A stretch of DNA of 43,024 bases from Desulfurococcaceae archaeon (GCA_020833225.1 JAJHQS010000009.1:1-43024), one strand, 5' to 3'. Counted from the stretch's first letter, positions 1 through 9,029 are shown. Notes: generated from the letters alone by a model not told the origin. Made by a program: numbers and translations.

Positions 1-975
1 GAGATATATGTCTATGCTAATAGTTTAGTGGAATCAGCTAGGAGTAATGGTGGTAGAAAACCAGTACTCAGAAAACTAAGTGCTAGAATAGATAAATATG
101 ATTACAAATTAGACTTAGACAACATGACACTAACACTGAAACTACACAGCGGCTACGAGGTTAAATTAAAACTTGTAACTTCGAGGGATAGAATTGAGAA
201 GTTTAGAGGTTGGAGCAACTACGAGATAGTGGTAAAGTATGAGGATGGAGAATTCTGAGTCTCAGTATACTTTAGGAGAGCTATTAAACCCGTGAAGCCT
301 AGAACAATTATGTCCATTGACTTAAACTTCGACAATGTAACAATAGCAGTATTCACTCTCAATGGTAAACTGCTCAGGTTGAAGAGGTTTAAGACACCTC
401 ACAGGAAGATCTTGGCTCACAGGATCTGGATTGAGAGGTTTCAAAGGAGATACCCGAGGTCGTGGAGGTTTATCAAGGGTGTTAGGAGAGCCATTGAGAG
501 ACATGGTGAGAGGATAAGGAATATTTCGTGGGATTACTCCCATAAGTTGGGGGACTTAATAGCTGAACTAGCACTTAAATACCACTCAGTAGTAGTCCTC
601 GAAGACCTAGATGAACTGAGAGAGAACAATAGGAGGGGAAAGGAGTTCAATAAGAAACTTGGACTGTGGTTCTATCGTAGAATACAGTTCTGCGTAGATT
701 ATGAGGCAGGGGAGAGGGATCTTGAGGTAGTTAAAGTTAACCCTAGGGGGACATTTTCAAAATGCCCTAGGTGTGGCAGTAAGCTTGTCGAGAATGGAAA
801 TAGGGTGTTTAGGTGTAGGAAATGCAGCTTCATAGGTGATAGAGATGTTACTGCAACAATAAACCTCTACAGGAAGTATGTGTCTAAGTGCTCAAGATGT
901 GGGGTCTTCGGGGTGGCCCTGAACGCCCCCAAGGCAGATGCAGACCCAAGAAGCAATGCAGGGGAACAGAAATGA
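1..975 (+). pseudogene. tnpB: IS200/IS605-type TnpB, interrupted by one in-frame TGA (5' end outside window)
   Basis: RNA-guided nuclease family (TnpB, ancestor of Cas12) carried by IS200/IS605 elements. The reading frame is open from the first base of the window, so the true start lies upstream. It is cut by a TGA at 256-258 and continues in the same frame to 975. After the stop all RuvC-like catalytic motifs remain: the first Asp in SIDLNFDNVT, the Glu in VVLEDLDEL, and the last Asp in GDRDVTATINL. The zinc ribbon (CPRC, then CRKC) is also intact. The break follows EDGEF, in the beta-rich N-terminal domain just before the RuvC core, so one nonsense change (for example TGG to TGA) is the simplest explanation. 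The second half could restart at GTG 292, but such a product would lack the guide-RNA-binding domain. No tnpA is visible. A guide RNA, if present, would overlap the 3' end. Confidence 0.9.
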
Positions 976-1087
976 TGCGATGACACCAAGTTATATAAAC
1001 TTATATGAGAGCTGAACCCCTATCAGGTGGAATTACACCAAGTCTCTTAACAATATCTCTAGTCTCAAATCTTCTAATTTTAAGAGA

Positions 1088-1109
1088 CTCGCTAGCACCC
1101 CTCAGCGAG
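1088..1109. repeat. 6-bp hairpin downstream of tnpB, possible right-end palindrome
   Basis: CTCGCT and AGCGAG flank a 10-nt spacer, between the broken tnpB and the moaD-like gene. IS200/IS605 right ends carry subterminal imperfect palindromes, so this could mark the end of the element. It could equally be a terminator for the minus-strand gene cluster that ends at 1175. The exact element boundary cannot be read here. Confidence 0.3.
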
Positions 1110-1174
1110 AGTAAAGAGCATCATTTACTGTTACACAGGGTTTTCTAAGAAATGTTCTAAGTTAGGGTATTATC

Positions 1175-1441
1175 TTAACCTCCCTCAAATAATGGTAATG
1201 AGAATGTGATCTCATCATGGTTTTTAAGTTGAGTGTTCTTGGAGTAGAATGGTACTTCTTTACCATTAATATATACTTGTATAACAGGGATCGTCTCTAT
1301 AATTCTACGTAGTCTTTCATGTTGTTTTATTAATAAACTAAGTAATTCCTTAATTGTTGTAGTCTCAGGCACTTCTAAGATCTCAGAGTACACTCCGAGA
1401 ATTTCTGAGAGGATCCCGGAATATTTTACGAGGATTTTCAT
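1175..1441 (-). CDS. moaD: MoaD/ThiS-family sulfur carrier protein
   Basis: An 88-aa beta-grasp protein ending in Gly-Gly (LPLFEGG), the feature by which MoaD is adenylated and thiocarboxylated before giving sulfur to the pterin during molybdenum or tungsten cofactor synthesis. Its length and the central VYINGKEV stretch fit the MoaD side of the family. It is the last gene of the minus-strand molybdenum-hydroxylase cluster. Its ATG overlaps the upstream 2Fe-2S subunit stop (ATGA, 1438-1441), which implies translational coupling. This placement suggests it supplies cofactor sulfur for the two hydroxylases. A role in tRNA thiolation or protein tagging, known for archaeal beta-grasp proteins, cannot be excluded from sequence. 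Confidence 0.82.
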   Translation of the reverse strand: MKILVKYSGILSEILGVYSEILEVPETTTIKELLSLLIKQHERLRRIIETIPVIQVYINGKEVPFYSKNTQLKNHDEITFSLPLFEGG

Positions 1442-1917
1442 CTACTCACCCTGGATTTAGCGGCTTTTAGAACAGCTCTGAATATGTTTATATAACCAGT
1501 ACACCTACATAAGTTTCCTTTCAAGTATTCTTTTACATCACTTATTGTTGGATTAGGTACTTCTCTCAGCATGTATTCAGCCATAATTATAAATCCTGGT
1601 GTACAGTAACCACATTGTATAGCTCCTTCTTCTATGAATGCTCTTTGAATATCTGTAAGACCATTTTTCGATAAGCCTTCAAGAGTTATTATGTCTTTAC
1701 TATTAACATCAACTGTGAGAGTTAAACAGGCTAAAACTGGTTCACCATTAACTAGCACTGTACATGCTCCACACTCACCAATACCACAACCATATTTTAC
1801 ACTTGTCAATCCAAGTTTACTTCTAAGAGTATTTATTAATAGCTCTCTTGGTGAAACATCTAGTTCTATGTGTTCTCCATTAACCTTAAACGCTACTTTA
1901 ACCATATTTATACACAC
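1438..1917 (-). CDS. Molybdenum hydroxylase 2Fe-2S subunit, set A (XdhC/CoxS type)
   Basis: Small electron-transfer subunit of a xanthine dehydrogenase/aldehyde oxidoreductase-type enzyme. Eight cysteines bind two [2Fe-2S] clusters: Cys44, 49, 52 and 64 in a plant-ferredoxin-like N-terminal domain (GCGIGECGACTVL) and Cys102, 105, 137 and 139 in the helical C-terminal domain (QCGYCTPG, NLCRCTGY). The length of 159 aa is usual for the family. It follows the FAD subunit and precedes moaD, overlapping both by a few bases. An internal ATG at 1905, two bases after the upstream stop, is an equally good start and gives MVKVAFKVNG, closer to typical family N-termini. It passes electrons from the molybdenum site to FAD. 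The substrate is unknown. Confidence 0.93.
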   Translation of the reverse strand: MCINMVKVAFKVNGEHIELDVSPRELLINTLRSKLGLTSVKYGCGIGECGACTVLVNGEPVLACLTLTVDVNSKDIITLEGLSKNGLTDIQRAFIEEGAIQCGYCTPGFIIMAEYMLREVPNPTISDVKEYLKGNLCRCTGYINIFRAVLKAAKSRVSR

Positions 1918-2831
1918 TCTCCTCTAATTCTCCTATAAACACGCTCAATAGCATTCCATACTAAGACTTTAACTATATGTCTTCTATATTCAGCAGTTGA
2001 TCTAACATCTGTTATAGGAGAGATCTCACGATCTATCTCGTAAATAGCCTTCTTTAACTCCTCTGATCCTAAACGCAAACCTTTAATTCTCTCCTCTAAA
2101 ATCCTAGTTCTAATAGGTTTTGGTGCTACAGAGCCCACTGCTACTCTCGAATCTTCAATTACACCGTCACTACTGATCTCGGCGTATACGGCGGCACTTG
2201 CTATTGCAAGGTCTACTACTACTCTCGAAACTTTCTCAAAAGCTGAAGAACCCTTATTATTTTTCTTAACAATAACTTCTACTAGCATTTCATCAGGCTC
2301 GAGGGCAGTTATACCAGGCCCTTTAAAGAATTCTTCTAGCGGAATAAATCTCTTGCCACGAGTACTCATGGCGACTACTCTTGCATTATATACTAGTAGT
2401 GGTGGTGCTGTGTCTGCCGCTGGTGATGCATTACAGAGATTTCCAACTAGTGTAGCCATGTTTCTTATCTGTATACTCCCCATAACTTTAACAGCGTCAT
2501 GTAGTGCTGGGAGGTTTTTCTCAACGATCGTTGATTTCTCAATATCACGAAGGGTTGTTAAAGCCCCTATTCTAATGTGTTCATTTTCTTCTATAATGTA
2601 ACGTAGTCCCTGGATCCTTTTAATATTCACTATTACCTTTGGTTCTATTATTCTAGTCTTCATTTTAACTAGTAAATCTGTTCCACCGGCAAGTATTTTT
2701 GCCTCTCCCTTAAACTTAGCGAGTAGTTCTAAGGCTTCTTCTAGGCTTCTAGGCTCATAGTACTCGAATTCGAAAGGTATAATATGAGTGTTTCTCGCTG
2801 TTATATTTACTAATGGTATTTCGATTACCAT
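1908..2831 (-). CDS. Molybdenum hydroxylase FAD-binding subunit, set A (CoxM type)
   Basis: Medium subunit of the three-part molybdenum hydroxylase. It binds FAD through AGGTDL (residues 48-53) and the second loop around residues 127-141 (TLVGN followed by LCNASPAADT). Most relatives have TIGGN in the second loop, so V for G is a small deviation. The length of 307 aa is typical of vanillyl-alcohol-oxidase-fold FAD subunits with the CO-dehydrogenase C-terminal domain. It overlaps the large subunit by 7 bases and the 2Fe-2S subunit by about 10, so the set is one transcription unit. A 51-base piece of this gene is almost identical to the corresponding piece of the paralogue in set B, although the genes have diverged elsewhere. 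Confidence 0.93.
   Translation of the reverse strand: MVIEIPLVNITARNTHIIPFEFEYYEPRSLEEALELLAKFKGEAKILAGGTDLLVKMKTRIIEPKVIVNIKRIQGLRYIIEENEHIRIGALTTLRDIEKSTIVEKNLPALHDAVKVMGSIQIRNMATLVGNLCNASPAADTAPPLLVYNARVVAMSTRGKRFIPLEEFFKGPGITALEPDEMLVEVIVKKNNKGSSAFEKVSRVVVDLAIASAAVYAEISSDGVIEDSRVAVGSVAPKPIRTRILEERIKGLRLGSEELKKAIYEIDREISPITDVRSTAEYRRHIVKVLVWNAIERVYRRIRGECV
2388..2438. repeat. 51-nt segment shared with 6124-6174 (one mismatch)
   Basis: This stretch of the set A FAD-subunit gene matches 6124-6174 in the set B gene at 50 of 51 bases, in the same orientation. It codes the conserved FAD-loop residues ASPAADTAPPLLVY. Since surrounding sequence of the two genes is strongly diverged, including at synonymous sites, a short gene-conversion tract is likely. 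Confidence 0.75.
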
Positions 2832-5182
2832 TCAAGTTCACCTTTCTCTTTGAGTGCTTCAATAATCTTATCTGGAGTTACAGGAAGCTCGTAAAAGCGA
2901 ATACCAATAGCATTATAAACGGCATTTAATATTGCCGCAACAGCGGGATTCATAGCAGCTTCACCGAGACCTTTAGCTCCAAAGGGACCTGTGGGTTCAT
3001 ATGTTTTAGCAATAATAACTGTAAATTCCTCGGGTGTTGGGACATCTGCGGCAGTTGGTATTTTATAGTCGGTTATTAGCCCCCTGCCCATGATCTCGCC
3101 TGTTAAGGGATCATAAGCTGTGTTCTCCGTAAACGCCATACCCCACGCCATGACAAATCCACCGTGAAGCTGGCCTTCTACCATGTCAGGATTTATCGGT
3201 GTTCCTACATCAACGCCTGCCACCACGCGTATTGGTTTCACCTTACCAGTCCAAGTGTCAACTTCAACCTCTACATAGTAAACTGTGAAACTCGGTGGTG
3301 CTGACGTAGCTCTATAAGATACAAATGCACCTATAGTACCCCAATTTCTCTGCCAAGAAGTCCTCGCGATCTCGGCAAGAGTTAACTTTATATCTGTGCC
3401 CTCAACATAGACAACAGCTTGTTTAAGCTCTTTATCATAGCCTATTCTAAGAGCCTCTGGATTTACAACTCTACCTATGATCCTAATTGCAGCTTCTAGT
3501 ATTTTCTGCTTGACTATTTGTGCAGCTCGTCTAGCACACTCACCACCTACATATGTTCCACGTGAAGCATGTGTACAAACATCGTATGGAGTTGTCTCAG
3601 TACTTGCTGTTGCTATATTTACTAATTCCGGTGGGATTCCGAGCTCTTCAGCAATAATTTTCACGTGTGCGTCCAACGTACCTCCGCCGTGATCTTGGAG
3701 TGCTGTTATATAATCAAGTGTTCCATCTTCGTTTAATTTAAGTATACAGCCAGTGTAATCTATAACCTCGCCACTAATTGGTCCACCTGCACCAGATGTA
3801 TGAAAACCTCTTCCAACACCTATACCACGTCTAAATCTACCTTTCTTCTCACTTGGATGCCCACGCTCACTCCACCGAATGATCTCTTTACCTTTTAACA
3901 ACAACTCTGGCACACCATCAGATTTAATTATAGATTTCACAGTAGGGCCTTGACCCCAGAAAAGCTCTCCTTTACCCACGTAGTTTTTGAGTCTTAAGTC
4001 AATGGGATCTATGCCGAGCTCCTCGGCAATTTCATCTACAAGGGTCTCCACCGCCCACTGGACCTCAGGTGCTCCATAACCCCTTAAAGCACAGCCTGGA
4101 ACCTTATTTGTATAAACTGCTATTCCACGGTATCTAATATTCTTCCACTTATACATCGAGATAAACCAGCCTAGACTCGTGCCTAGTAATGGATATGGCT
4201 GTACTTGGTGAGCACCCACATCAAGTATATTAATAAACTCCGCTGCTGTGAACACCCCATTTTTCTTAGCGCCAATTTTTATTTTAAAGTGGAAAACGAA
4301 GTTTGAGTGGTCAAGTATGTCTTCTTCTCTCGTATAGGCTATTTTAACGGGTTTCTTAGCCTTTAAAGCAAGTGCTACTGCTATTGGCACTAAATAATTT
4401 GTTTGTATACTTGAACCAAAAGATCCACCGATAGGAACTCTAATAACATTAATTCTGCTCTCCGGTATATCGAAGAGTTGACTTATAAGTATACGTGTAT
4501 TATGTATCGTTTGCGTAGTAGTGTATATTGTGAGTTTGCCGCCGGGCTCTAGAACTACAAGAACAGCTTTTGGCTCTAATTGCATATGATATCTCTTACC
4601 AGTCTTAAAAGTCCTCTCAACAATCACATCGGCTTCTTCAAACCCTCTATTAACATCACCTTCATCATAATCTAAACGTGCTGCAATATTATTCTCTACT
4701 TCAATCCACTTATCGCCCTTCATGATCTTTTCATGTATTCTAGGAGACTCGGGCTTTATTGCTTCTAATGGGTCTAAAATAGGTTTATATATCTTTTCAA
4801 ATTCTATTTTCACACATTCAGCTGCTTTTTGTGCAAGTTCCTCGCTTGATGCAGCCACAGCAGCTACCGGCTCGCCTAGGTATCTAGGCTTATATGTAAG
4901 AATATATGTATCTTTAAATGTCACTTCATTTATACTTACAAGCCTCGGATTATAGGGTTTTTGTGGAATATCACTTGGCGTTACAACTATAGCTCCCATT
5001 TTCACAGCTTCAGATACATCGATTCTACGTATATCGGCAAACGCATAGGGGCTTCTCACAATTCTCCCAATTAGCATACCAGGTACTTCAAGATCATAAG
5101 TATATTTTAACATACCAGTAACTTTTGCCTCTGCATCTTTACGCGGAGTTCTCTTACCAATAAACATAAATTCAACGCTCAT
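2825..5182 (-). CDS. Molybdenum hydroxylase large (molybdopterin) subunit, set A
   Basis: Catalytic subunit of a xanthine dehydrogenase-family enzyme that hydroxylates a carbon of an aldehyde or N-heterocycle using Mo-pterin cytosine dinucleotide. It has the N-terminal hammerhead domain (KRTPRKDAEAKVTG) and then the two-part Mo-binding domain. The conserved active-site glutamate is in AKGLGEAAMNP near the C-terminus. The loop GCALRGYGAPE lacks the AYxCSFR signature of Mo-Cu CO dehydrogenase, so a CO dehydrogenase call is not supported. ATG 5182 is chosen because GAGGTG lies 7 nt upstream; the frame is open 13 codons further. It overlaps the upstream 2Fe-2S gene of set B by 11 bases, which ties both sets into one operon. 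Substrate unknown. Confidence 0.93.
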   Translation of the reverse strand: MSVEFMFIGKRTPRKDAEAKVTGMLKYTYDLEVPGMLIGRIVRSPYAFADIRRIDVSEAVKMGAIVVTPSDIPQKPYNPRLVSINEVTFKDTYILTYKPRYLGEPVAAVAASSEELAQKAAECVKIEFEKIYKPILDPLEAIKPESPRIHEKIMKGDKWIEVENNIAARLDYDEGDVNRGFEEADVIVERTFKTGKRYHMQLEPKAVLVVLEPGGKLTIYTTTQTIHNTRILISQLFDIPESRINVIRVPIGGSFGSSIQTNYLVPIAVALALKAKKPVKIAYTREEDILDHSNFVFHFKIKIGAKKNGVFTAAEFINILDVGAHQVQPYPLLGTSLGWFISMYKWKNIRYRGIAVYTNKVPGCALRGYGAPEVQWAVETLVDEIAEELGIDPIDLRLKNYVGKGELFWGQGPTVKSIIKSDGVPELLLKGKEIIRWSERGHPSEKKGRFRRGIGVGRGFHTSGAGGPISGEVIDYTGCILKLNEDGTLDYITALQDHGGGTLDAHVKIIAEELGIPPELVNIATASTETTPYDVCTHASRGTYVGGECARRAAQIVKQKILEAAIRIIGRVVNPEALRIGYDKELKQAVVYVEGTDIKLTLAEIARTSWQRNWGTIGAFVSYRATSAPPSFTVYYVEVEVDTWTGKVKPIRVVAGVDVGTPINPDMVEGQLHGGFVMAWGMAFTENTAYDPLTGEIMGRGLITDYKIPTAADVPTPEEFTVIIAKTYEPTGPFGAKGLGEAAMNPAVAAILNAVYNAIGIRFYELPVTPDKIIEALKEKGELEW

Positions 5183-5642
5183 GACCCCACACCTCATTAG
5201 CAGTCTTAGCAATAGCCTCAATAATCTTCACATACCCAGTACACCTACAGAGGTTGTTAACATATTCCTTAACGTCTTCACTTTTCTTAATTTTACCCTG
5301 CTTAATTCCAGCATATGCTGTTAATAAAATCCCAGGTGTGCAAAAACCACACTGTATTGCACCATTATCAATAAAGTTCTTAGCTAATTTCTCGAGGAGT
5401 ATATCTCCTACAAGCCCCTCAACTGTAGTGATCTCTGCACCATTAATTTGAATAGTGAGCAGTATACATGAAACAACAGGATTACCATTAATTAACACTG
5501 TGCATGAACCACATTCACCACGCTCACAACCTCTTTTAACACTCTTAACTTTAAGTCTAAGCCTAAGAGTGTCTATTAGAGTTTCCCGTGGATCAACATC
5601 TAACTCCACAGGCTTACCATTAAGAATAAACTTAACTTTCAC
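5172..5642 (-). CDS. Molybdenum hydroxylase 2Fe-2S subunit, set B
   Basis: Second copy of the small iron-sulfur subunit, 156 aa. All eight ligands are present: Cys39, 44, 47 and 59 (RGCERGECGSCTVL) for the first cluster, and Cys98, 101, 132 and 134 (QCGFCTPG, NLCRCTGY) for the second. It differs throughout from the set A copy, so the duplication is old or the two sets were acquired separately. GTG start; it overlaps the end of the FAD subunit of the same set (ATGTGA), and its own end overlaps the set A large subunit. Expected partner of the set B large and FAD subunits. Confidence 0.93.
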   Translation of the reverse strand: MKVKFILNGKPVELDVDPRETLIDTLRLRLKVKSVKRGCERGECGSCTVLINGNPVVSCILLTIQINGAEITTVEGLVGDILLEKLAKNFIDNGAIQCGFCTPGILLTAYAGIKQGKIKKSEDVKEYVNNLCRCTGYVKIIEAIAKTANEVWGHER

Positions 5643-5643
5643 T

Positions 5644-6525
5644 TCACATCACCCCTGTTTTCTTAAGTGCTTCAAGTAGAGCTTCGCGAGTCAATAGCTT
5701 AGCCATGTATTGTCTATACTCAATAGGAGCTCTAACATCGCTAATTGGAGATATGTCGTATACTACTAGTTTCGAGGATTCTTCAATAATCTCAAGAGAT
5801 GGTTTCTTGCCAATAAGAGTTTTTTCTACATTCATAGCCCTTACAGGTATTGGAGCTACAGAGTTAAGAGCTAATCTCACATCTGAGATAACTCCTCCCT
5901 CAACTTTCACGACACATGCAACAGCAACTAATGATATATCATAACCCCTCCTCCTACCAACTTTAAAATATGAGTAACCTGAATTCTCTAAGTCCTTATA
6001 CGGTACGATTATTTCTGTAACTAACTCATCTCGTTCAAGAGCGGTTTGTCGAGGTCCCTTAAAGAACTCTCTTATTGGAATAAGCCTTGATCCTCTCACA
6101 CTCTCAGCTTTAATAATAGCCTCATATACTAGTAGTGGTGGTGCTGTGTCTGCTGCTGGTGATGCATTACAGAGGTTGCCACCTATAGTTGCAGTGTTTC
6201 TAATTTGCCAATACGCGAATTTCTCAGTGGCTGCCCTCAATAGTGGTGCTTTCTCAGCTATTATTTTTGAATCTAAAATTTCCTGAATAGTTGTAACTGC
6301 ACCTATGTGTAATGAACCATTATTGTCACGTATATATCTAAGCTCTTTTAAACCACCAATATAGACCACGTATTTAGGCTTAAACCTACCTGTCTTTAAA
6401 TCGACAACAAGATCTGTTCCACCAGCAAGCGCTTTCACATTGTTAAGTTTATTTATAAGTTCAAGCGCCTCTCTTAAGTCTACAGGAACTATGAACTCTA
6501 TGTCTTCAGGGATCACATACATCAT
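5644..6525 (-). CDS. Molybdenum hydroxylase FAD-binding subunit, set B
   Basis: FAD subunit of the second hydroxylase, with LAGGTDLV near residue 40 and TIGGNLCNASPAADT, both canonical. It has about the same length as the set A paralogue. ATG 6525 is chosen because AGGTG lies 6 nt upstream and the ATG overlaps the large-subunit stop as ATGA; an in-frame GTG at 6534 is less well placed. The segment coding NLCNASPAADT and the following residues is nearly identical in DNA to set A (see repeat entry), much more than the rest of the gene. Transfers electrons from the Fe-S subunit to FAD and on to an acceptor that cannot be inferred here. Confidence 0.92.
   Translation of the reverse strand: MMYVIPEDIEFIVPVDLREALELINKLNNVKALAGGTDLVVDLKTGRFKPKYVVYIGGLKELRYIRDNNGSLHIGAVTTIQEILDSKIIAEKAPLLRAATEKFAYWQIRNTATIGGNLCNASPAADTAPPLLVYEAIIKAESVRGSRLIPIREFFKGPRQTALERDELVTEIIVPYKDLENSGYSYFKVGRRRGYDISLVAVACVVKVEGGVISDVRLALNSVAPIPVRAMNVEKTLIGKKPSLEIIEESSKLVVYDISPISDVRAPIEYRQYMAKLLTREALLEALKKTGVM
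6124..6174. repeat. 51-nt segment shared with 2388-2438 (one mismatch)
   Basis: Partner of the near-identical tract in the set A FAD-subunit gene. The single difference falls at 6154 (T against C). See the first copy for interpretation. Confidence 0.75.
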
Positions 6526-8885
6526 GTAGAACACCTGCCCTTTAACACGCCTATAAGTTCAAGAACACTCCATGGCGTGAGCGGTGTAAAGGTAATATTC
6601 ACTCCGAGTGCAAAAGCTACAGCATTAACTATTGAAGCTGGTCCAGGTATCATAGCCATTTCACCAACACCCTTAGCTCCAAAAGCACCATATCTATACT
6701 TATCTTCTACAAATACCGGCTTATAGATCTCTGGTATATCTTTAGCTGTAGGTATAACATAATCTGTAAAGTTTGTATTAACAATGTTTCCTTTATCGTC
6801 AAAGTAAAGCTTCTCCATTAAAGTGTAGCCAATAGCCTGGACAACAGCACCTTCTATTTGCCCTTCAACCTGTTTTGGATTAATGATCTTTCCAGCGGCT
6901 AAACCCGGATATACTCGTAAAACTCTAATATCACCTGTCCATGTATCAACTTCAACTTCAGCAATGAGAACAATGTAGCTGTAAGCAGGATATGCAAATC
7001 CCTGACCTATTGTGTCATCAAATTTACCTTTAGGTAAGAAGAAGTAGCCTGTGGCACTTAGTTCAATACCTCTAGCATAAGCCTCTCTTACTAGCTCTCT
7101 CCACGACAATCCCATTTCAGGATTTCTCCTCCAATATACTCTTCCATCTCTAAACTCTATTTCGCCAGGATCCACGTTGAGTATTCTTGAAGCTAATTGT
7201 GTAAGTCTCTCCCTGATCTTAGTGGCTGCCACGAGCACACCTATACCACCTATACCTGTTCCTCTAGATGCATGTGTTGCGCCAGAGTCTGGGGCCTCTG
7301 TTGAGCCTTGCACTACTCTTATAAACTCTAATGGTACTCCTAGAGCCTCTGCAACGATCTGTGCATGTGAGCTAACAGGCGAGCCTTGACCCATTTCAAC
7401 TATTCCAGTGTAGACAACCACTGAGCCATCTAACTCTACTTTTACATACGCGTTAGACCAGTCTGGTACAGCTCTCGAAGTACTAATACCATGCCAGCCA
7501 ATAGCAACGCCAATTCCTCTCTTAAATCTCTGACTAGCTTCATTAAATTTTTTATATTCCTCACGCTTCTTCCACCAATCAGCATTCTCGGCCACCTTCT
7601 TTAATGTCTCAGCCACGCCTACGGAGTGATCTAGTAATTGATTTGTTATAGTGTAAGAGCCTTCTTTCAATATATTTCTAAGTCTAAACTCGACTGGATC
7701 TAATCCGAGCCTTTCAGCTAAGAGATCCATTTGTCTCTCAGCAGCAAATTGTATTGAGAGATTTCCAAACCCCCTAAATGAACCCTGATATACTTTATTA
7801 GTATATACTGCATAACCATCAACTTTAGCGTGTGGTACTTCATAAGATCCTGAAGCATGCATAGTAGCCCTCCATAAGATAAATGGTGCTCTATTAGCGT
7901 AAGCACCAGTGTCGTGTATTATTGTGACATCTATAGCTGTGAGCTTACCGTTAACATCAGCGCCACTCTTATACCTAATTATCGCTGCTTCGCGTTTAGG
8001 GTGAATTCTTATCGAGTCTTCACGACTATAAATTAGAAATGCAGGTTTACCGGTCAAGTATGCTACAAGCGCAGCCTTAGCACACACAAGTGGGCCTTCA
8101 TCGTCTTTACCACCAAAACCACCGCCAATATATGGAGCAACTATTTTAACTCTACTAGCGGGTACTCCGAGAACTCTTGACACTATTCTCTGGCCGAGGT
8201 GAGGATATTGTATTGTACCTATAACAGTAACTCTACCCTCAGATTCAGGTATTGCGAGAGCAGCTTCTGTCTCTAAATAAGCGTGTTCTTGGTGGTGAAG
8301 TCGGTATTCATTTTCCACGATTACATGTGCTTTACTAAAACCCTCTTCTATATTCCCCTTTCTCACACGTGTAGTAAAGGCTATATTTGAACCTCTCTCA
8401 TCATGAACTAATATATCATTTCTTCTCATAGCTTCGAGTGGGTCTAATACATAGGGTAAAGGCTCATAGTGTACAAGGACTTCCTCAGATGCTTTGAAAG
8501 CTTTTTCAAAATCCACGGCAGCTATAAGGGCTATTACTTCACCCGGATATCTAATCTTCCCCTCAGCTAAGAGAGGTTGATCTGGTATTGCATAGCCAAC
8601 TTGGTTTTCACCCGGAATATCGTGAGCAGTAATAACTCTTACTACTCCTGGTACTTCAAGTGCTTTTTTATAATCTATACCCTTGATCTTAGCATGTGGA
8701 TAAGTACTTAGAACTTGTTTAATAAAAAGAGCATTACCGATCATGTAGTCTACAAAGTAGTCCTCAGTAAACATCGCTCTACCAAAGATCTTGTCTAAAG
8801 CATCAACTCTGCTAATATCTTTACCCACGACAATATAAGATTCAGCTGAAATCCATTTCTCCAAGATCTTCACGGGATCTTCCAA
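6522..8885 (-). CDS. Molybdenum hydroxylase large (molybdopterin) subunit, set B
   Basis: First gene of the hydroxylase operon, about 787 aa. Hammerhead domain (KDISRVDALDKIFGRAMFTEDY) and Mo-binding domains, with GGGFGGKDDEG, SFRGFGN and the catalytic Glu in AKGVGEMAMIP. The SFRGFG loop matches the xanthine dehydrogenase/aldehyde oxidase pattern (FRGFG) better than set A, so the two sets probably act on different substrates. It has no CO dehydrogenase Cys signature. TTG 8885 is preferred because GAGGTG ends 7 nt before it; the frame is open to a TTG at 8900, which would overlap the Shine-Dalgarno site. The gene diverges from the amidohydrolase gene across about 140 bases. Confidence 0.92.
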   Translation of the reverse strand: MEDPVKILEKWISAESYIVVGKDISRVDALDKIFGRAMFTEDYFVDYMIGNALFIKQVLSTYPHAKIKGIDYKKALEVPGVVRVITAHDIPGENQVGYAIPDQPLLAEGKIRYPGEVIALIAAVDFEKAFKASEEVLVHYEPLPYVLDPLEAMRRNDILVHDERGSNIAFTTRVRKGNIEEGFSKAHVIVENEYRLHHQEHAYLETEAALAIPESEGRVTVIGTIQYPHLGQRIVSRVLGVPASRVKIVAPYIGGGFGGKDDEGPLVCAKAALVAYLTGKPAFLIYSREDSIRIHPKREAAIIRYKSGADVNGKLTAIDVTIIHDTGAYANRAPFILWRATMHASGSYEVPHAKVDGYAVYTNKVYQGSFRGFGNLSIQFAAERQMDLLAERLGLDPVEFRLRNILKEGSYTITNQLLDHSVGVAETLKKVAENADWWKKREEYKKFNEASQRFKRGIGVAIGWHGISTSRAVPDWSNAYVKVELDGSVVVYTGIVEMGQGSPVSSHAQIVAEALGVPLEFIRVVQGSTEAPDSGATHASRGTGIGGIGVLVAATKIRERLTQLASRILNVDPGEIEFRDGRVYWRRNPEMGLSWRELVREAYARGIELSATGYFFLPKGKFDDTIGQGFAYPAYSYIVLIAEVEVDTWTGDIRVLRVYPGLAAGKIINPKQVEGQIEGAVVQAIGYTLMEKLYFDDKGNIVNTNFTDYVIPTAKDIPEIYKPVFVEDKYRYGAFGAKGVGEMAMIPGPASIVNAVAFALGVNITFTPLTPWSVLELIGVLKGRCST

Positions 8886-8968
8886 AGAAAGACACCTCAA
8901 ATGTTCTAGGTTACATTAGTATTCAGCTCGTGTTTACAGTTATATGCTAAGCTTATTAAGTTTTCTCA

Positions 8969-8976
8969 CTTTAAAT
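8969..8976 (+). promoter_or_regulatory. TATA-like box for the amidohydrolase gene
   Basis: CTTTAAAT lies about 55 bases before the TTG start, predicting transcription from near 9000 and a short leader containing the AGGTGAG ribosome site. It sits in the 144-base divergent region shared with the hydroxylase operon. Inferred from archaeal promoter geometry only. Confidence 0.45.
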
Positions 8977-9029
8977 ACTGCTCTAGAACCACAAAAAGGC
9001 GAAATCTTACCGATAGGTGAGTTGTTTTA

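Noticed and set aside
250-300. Programmed readthrough or selenocysteine at the tnpB TGA
   Set aside because: No selenocysteine element or selenoprotein context, and such recoding is not known for TnpB; a nonsense mutation is simpler.
976-1020. GCGATGA ... GCTGAA after tnpB as a C/D RNA
   Set aside because: Box C is off consensus, internal boxes are missing and no stem closes it. An IS end or guide RNA is the more natural reading.
2825-8885. Carbon-monoxide dehydrogenase (cox) assignment for the molybdenum hydroxylases
   Set aside because: The AYxCSFR loop of Mo-Cu CO dehydrogenase is absent in both large subunits, and the loops fit the xanthine/aldehyde type.
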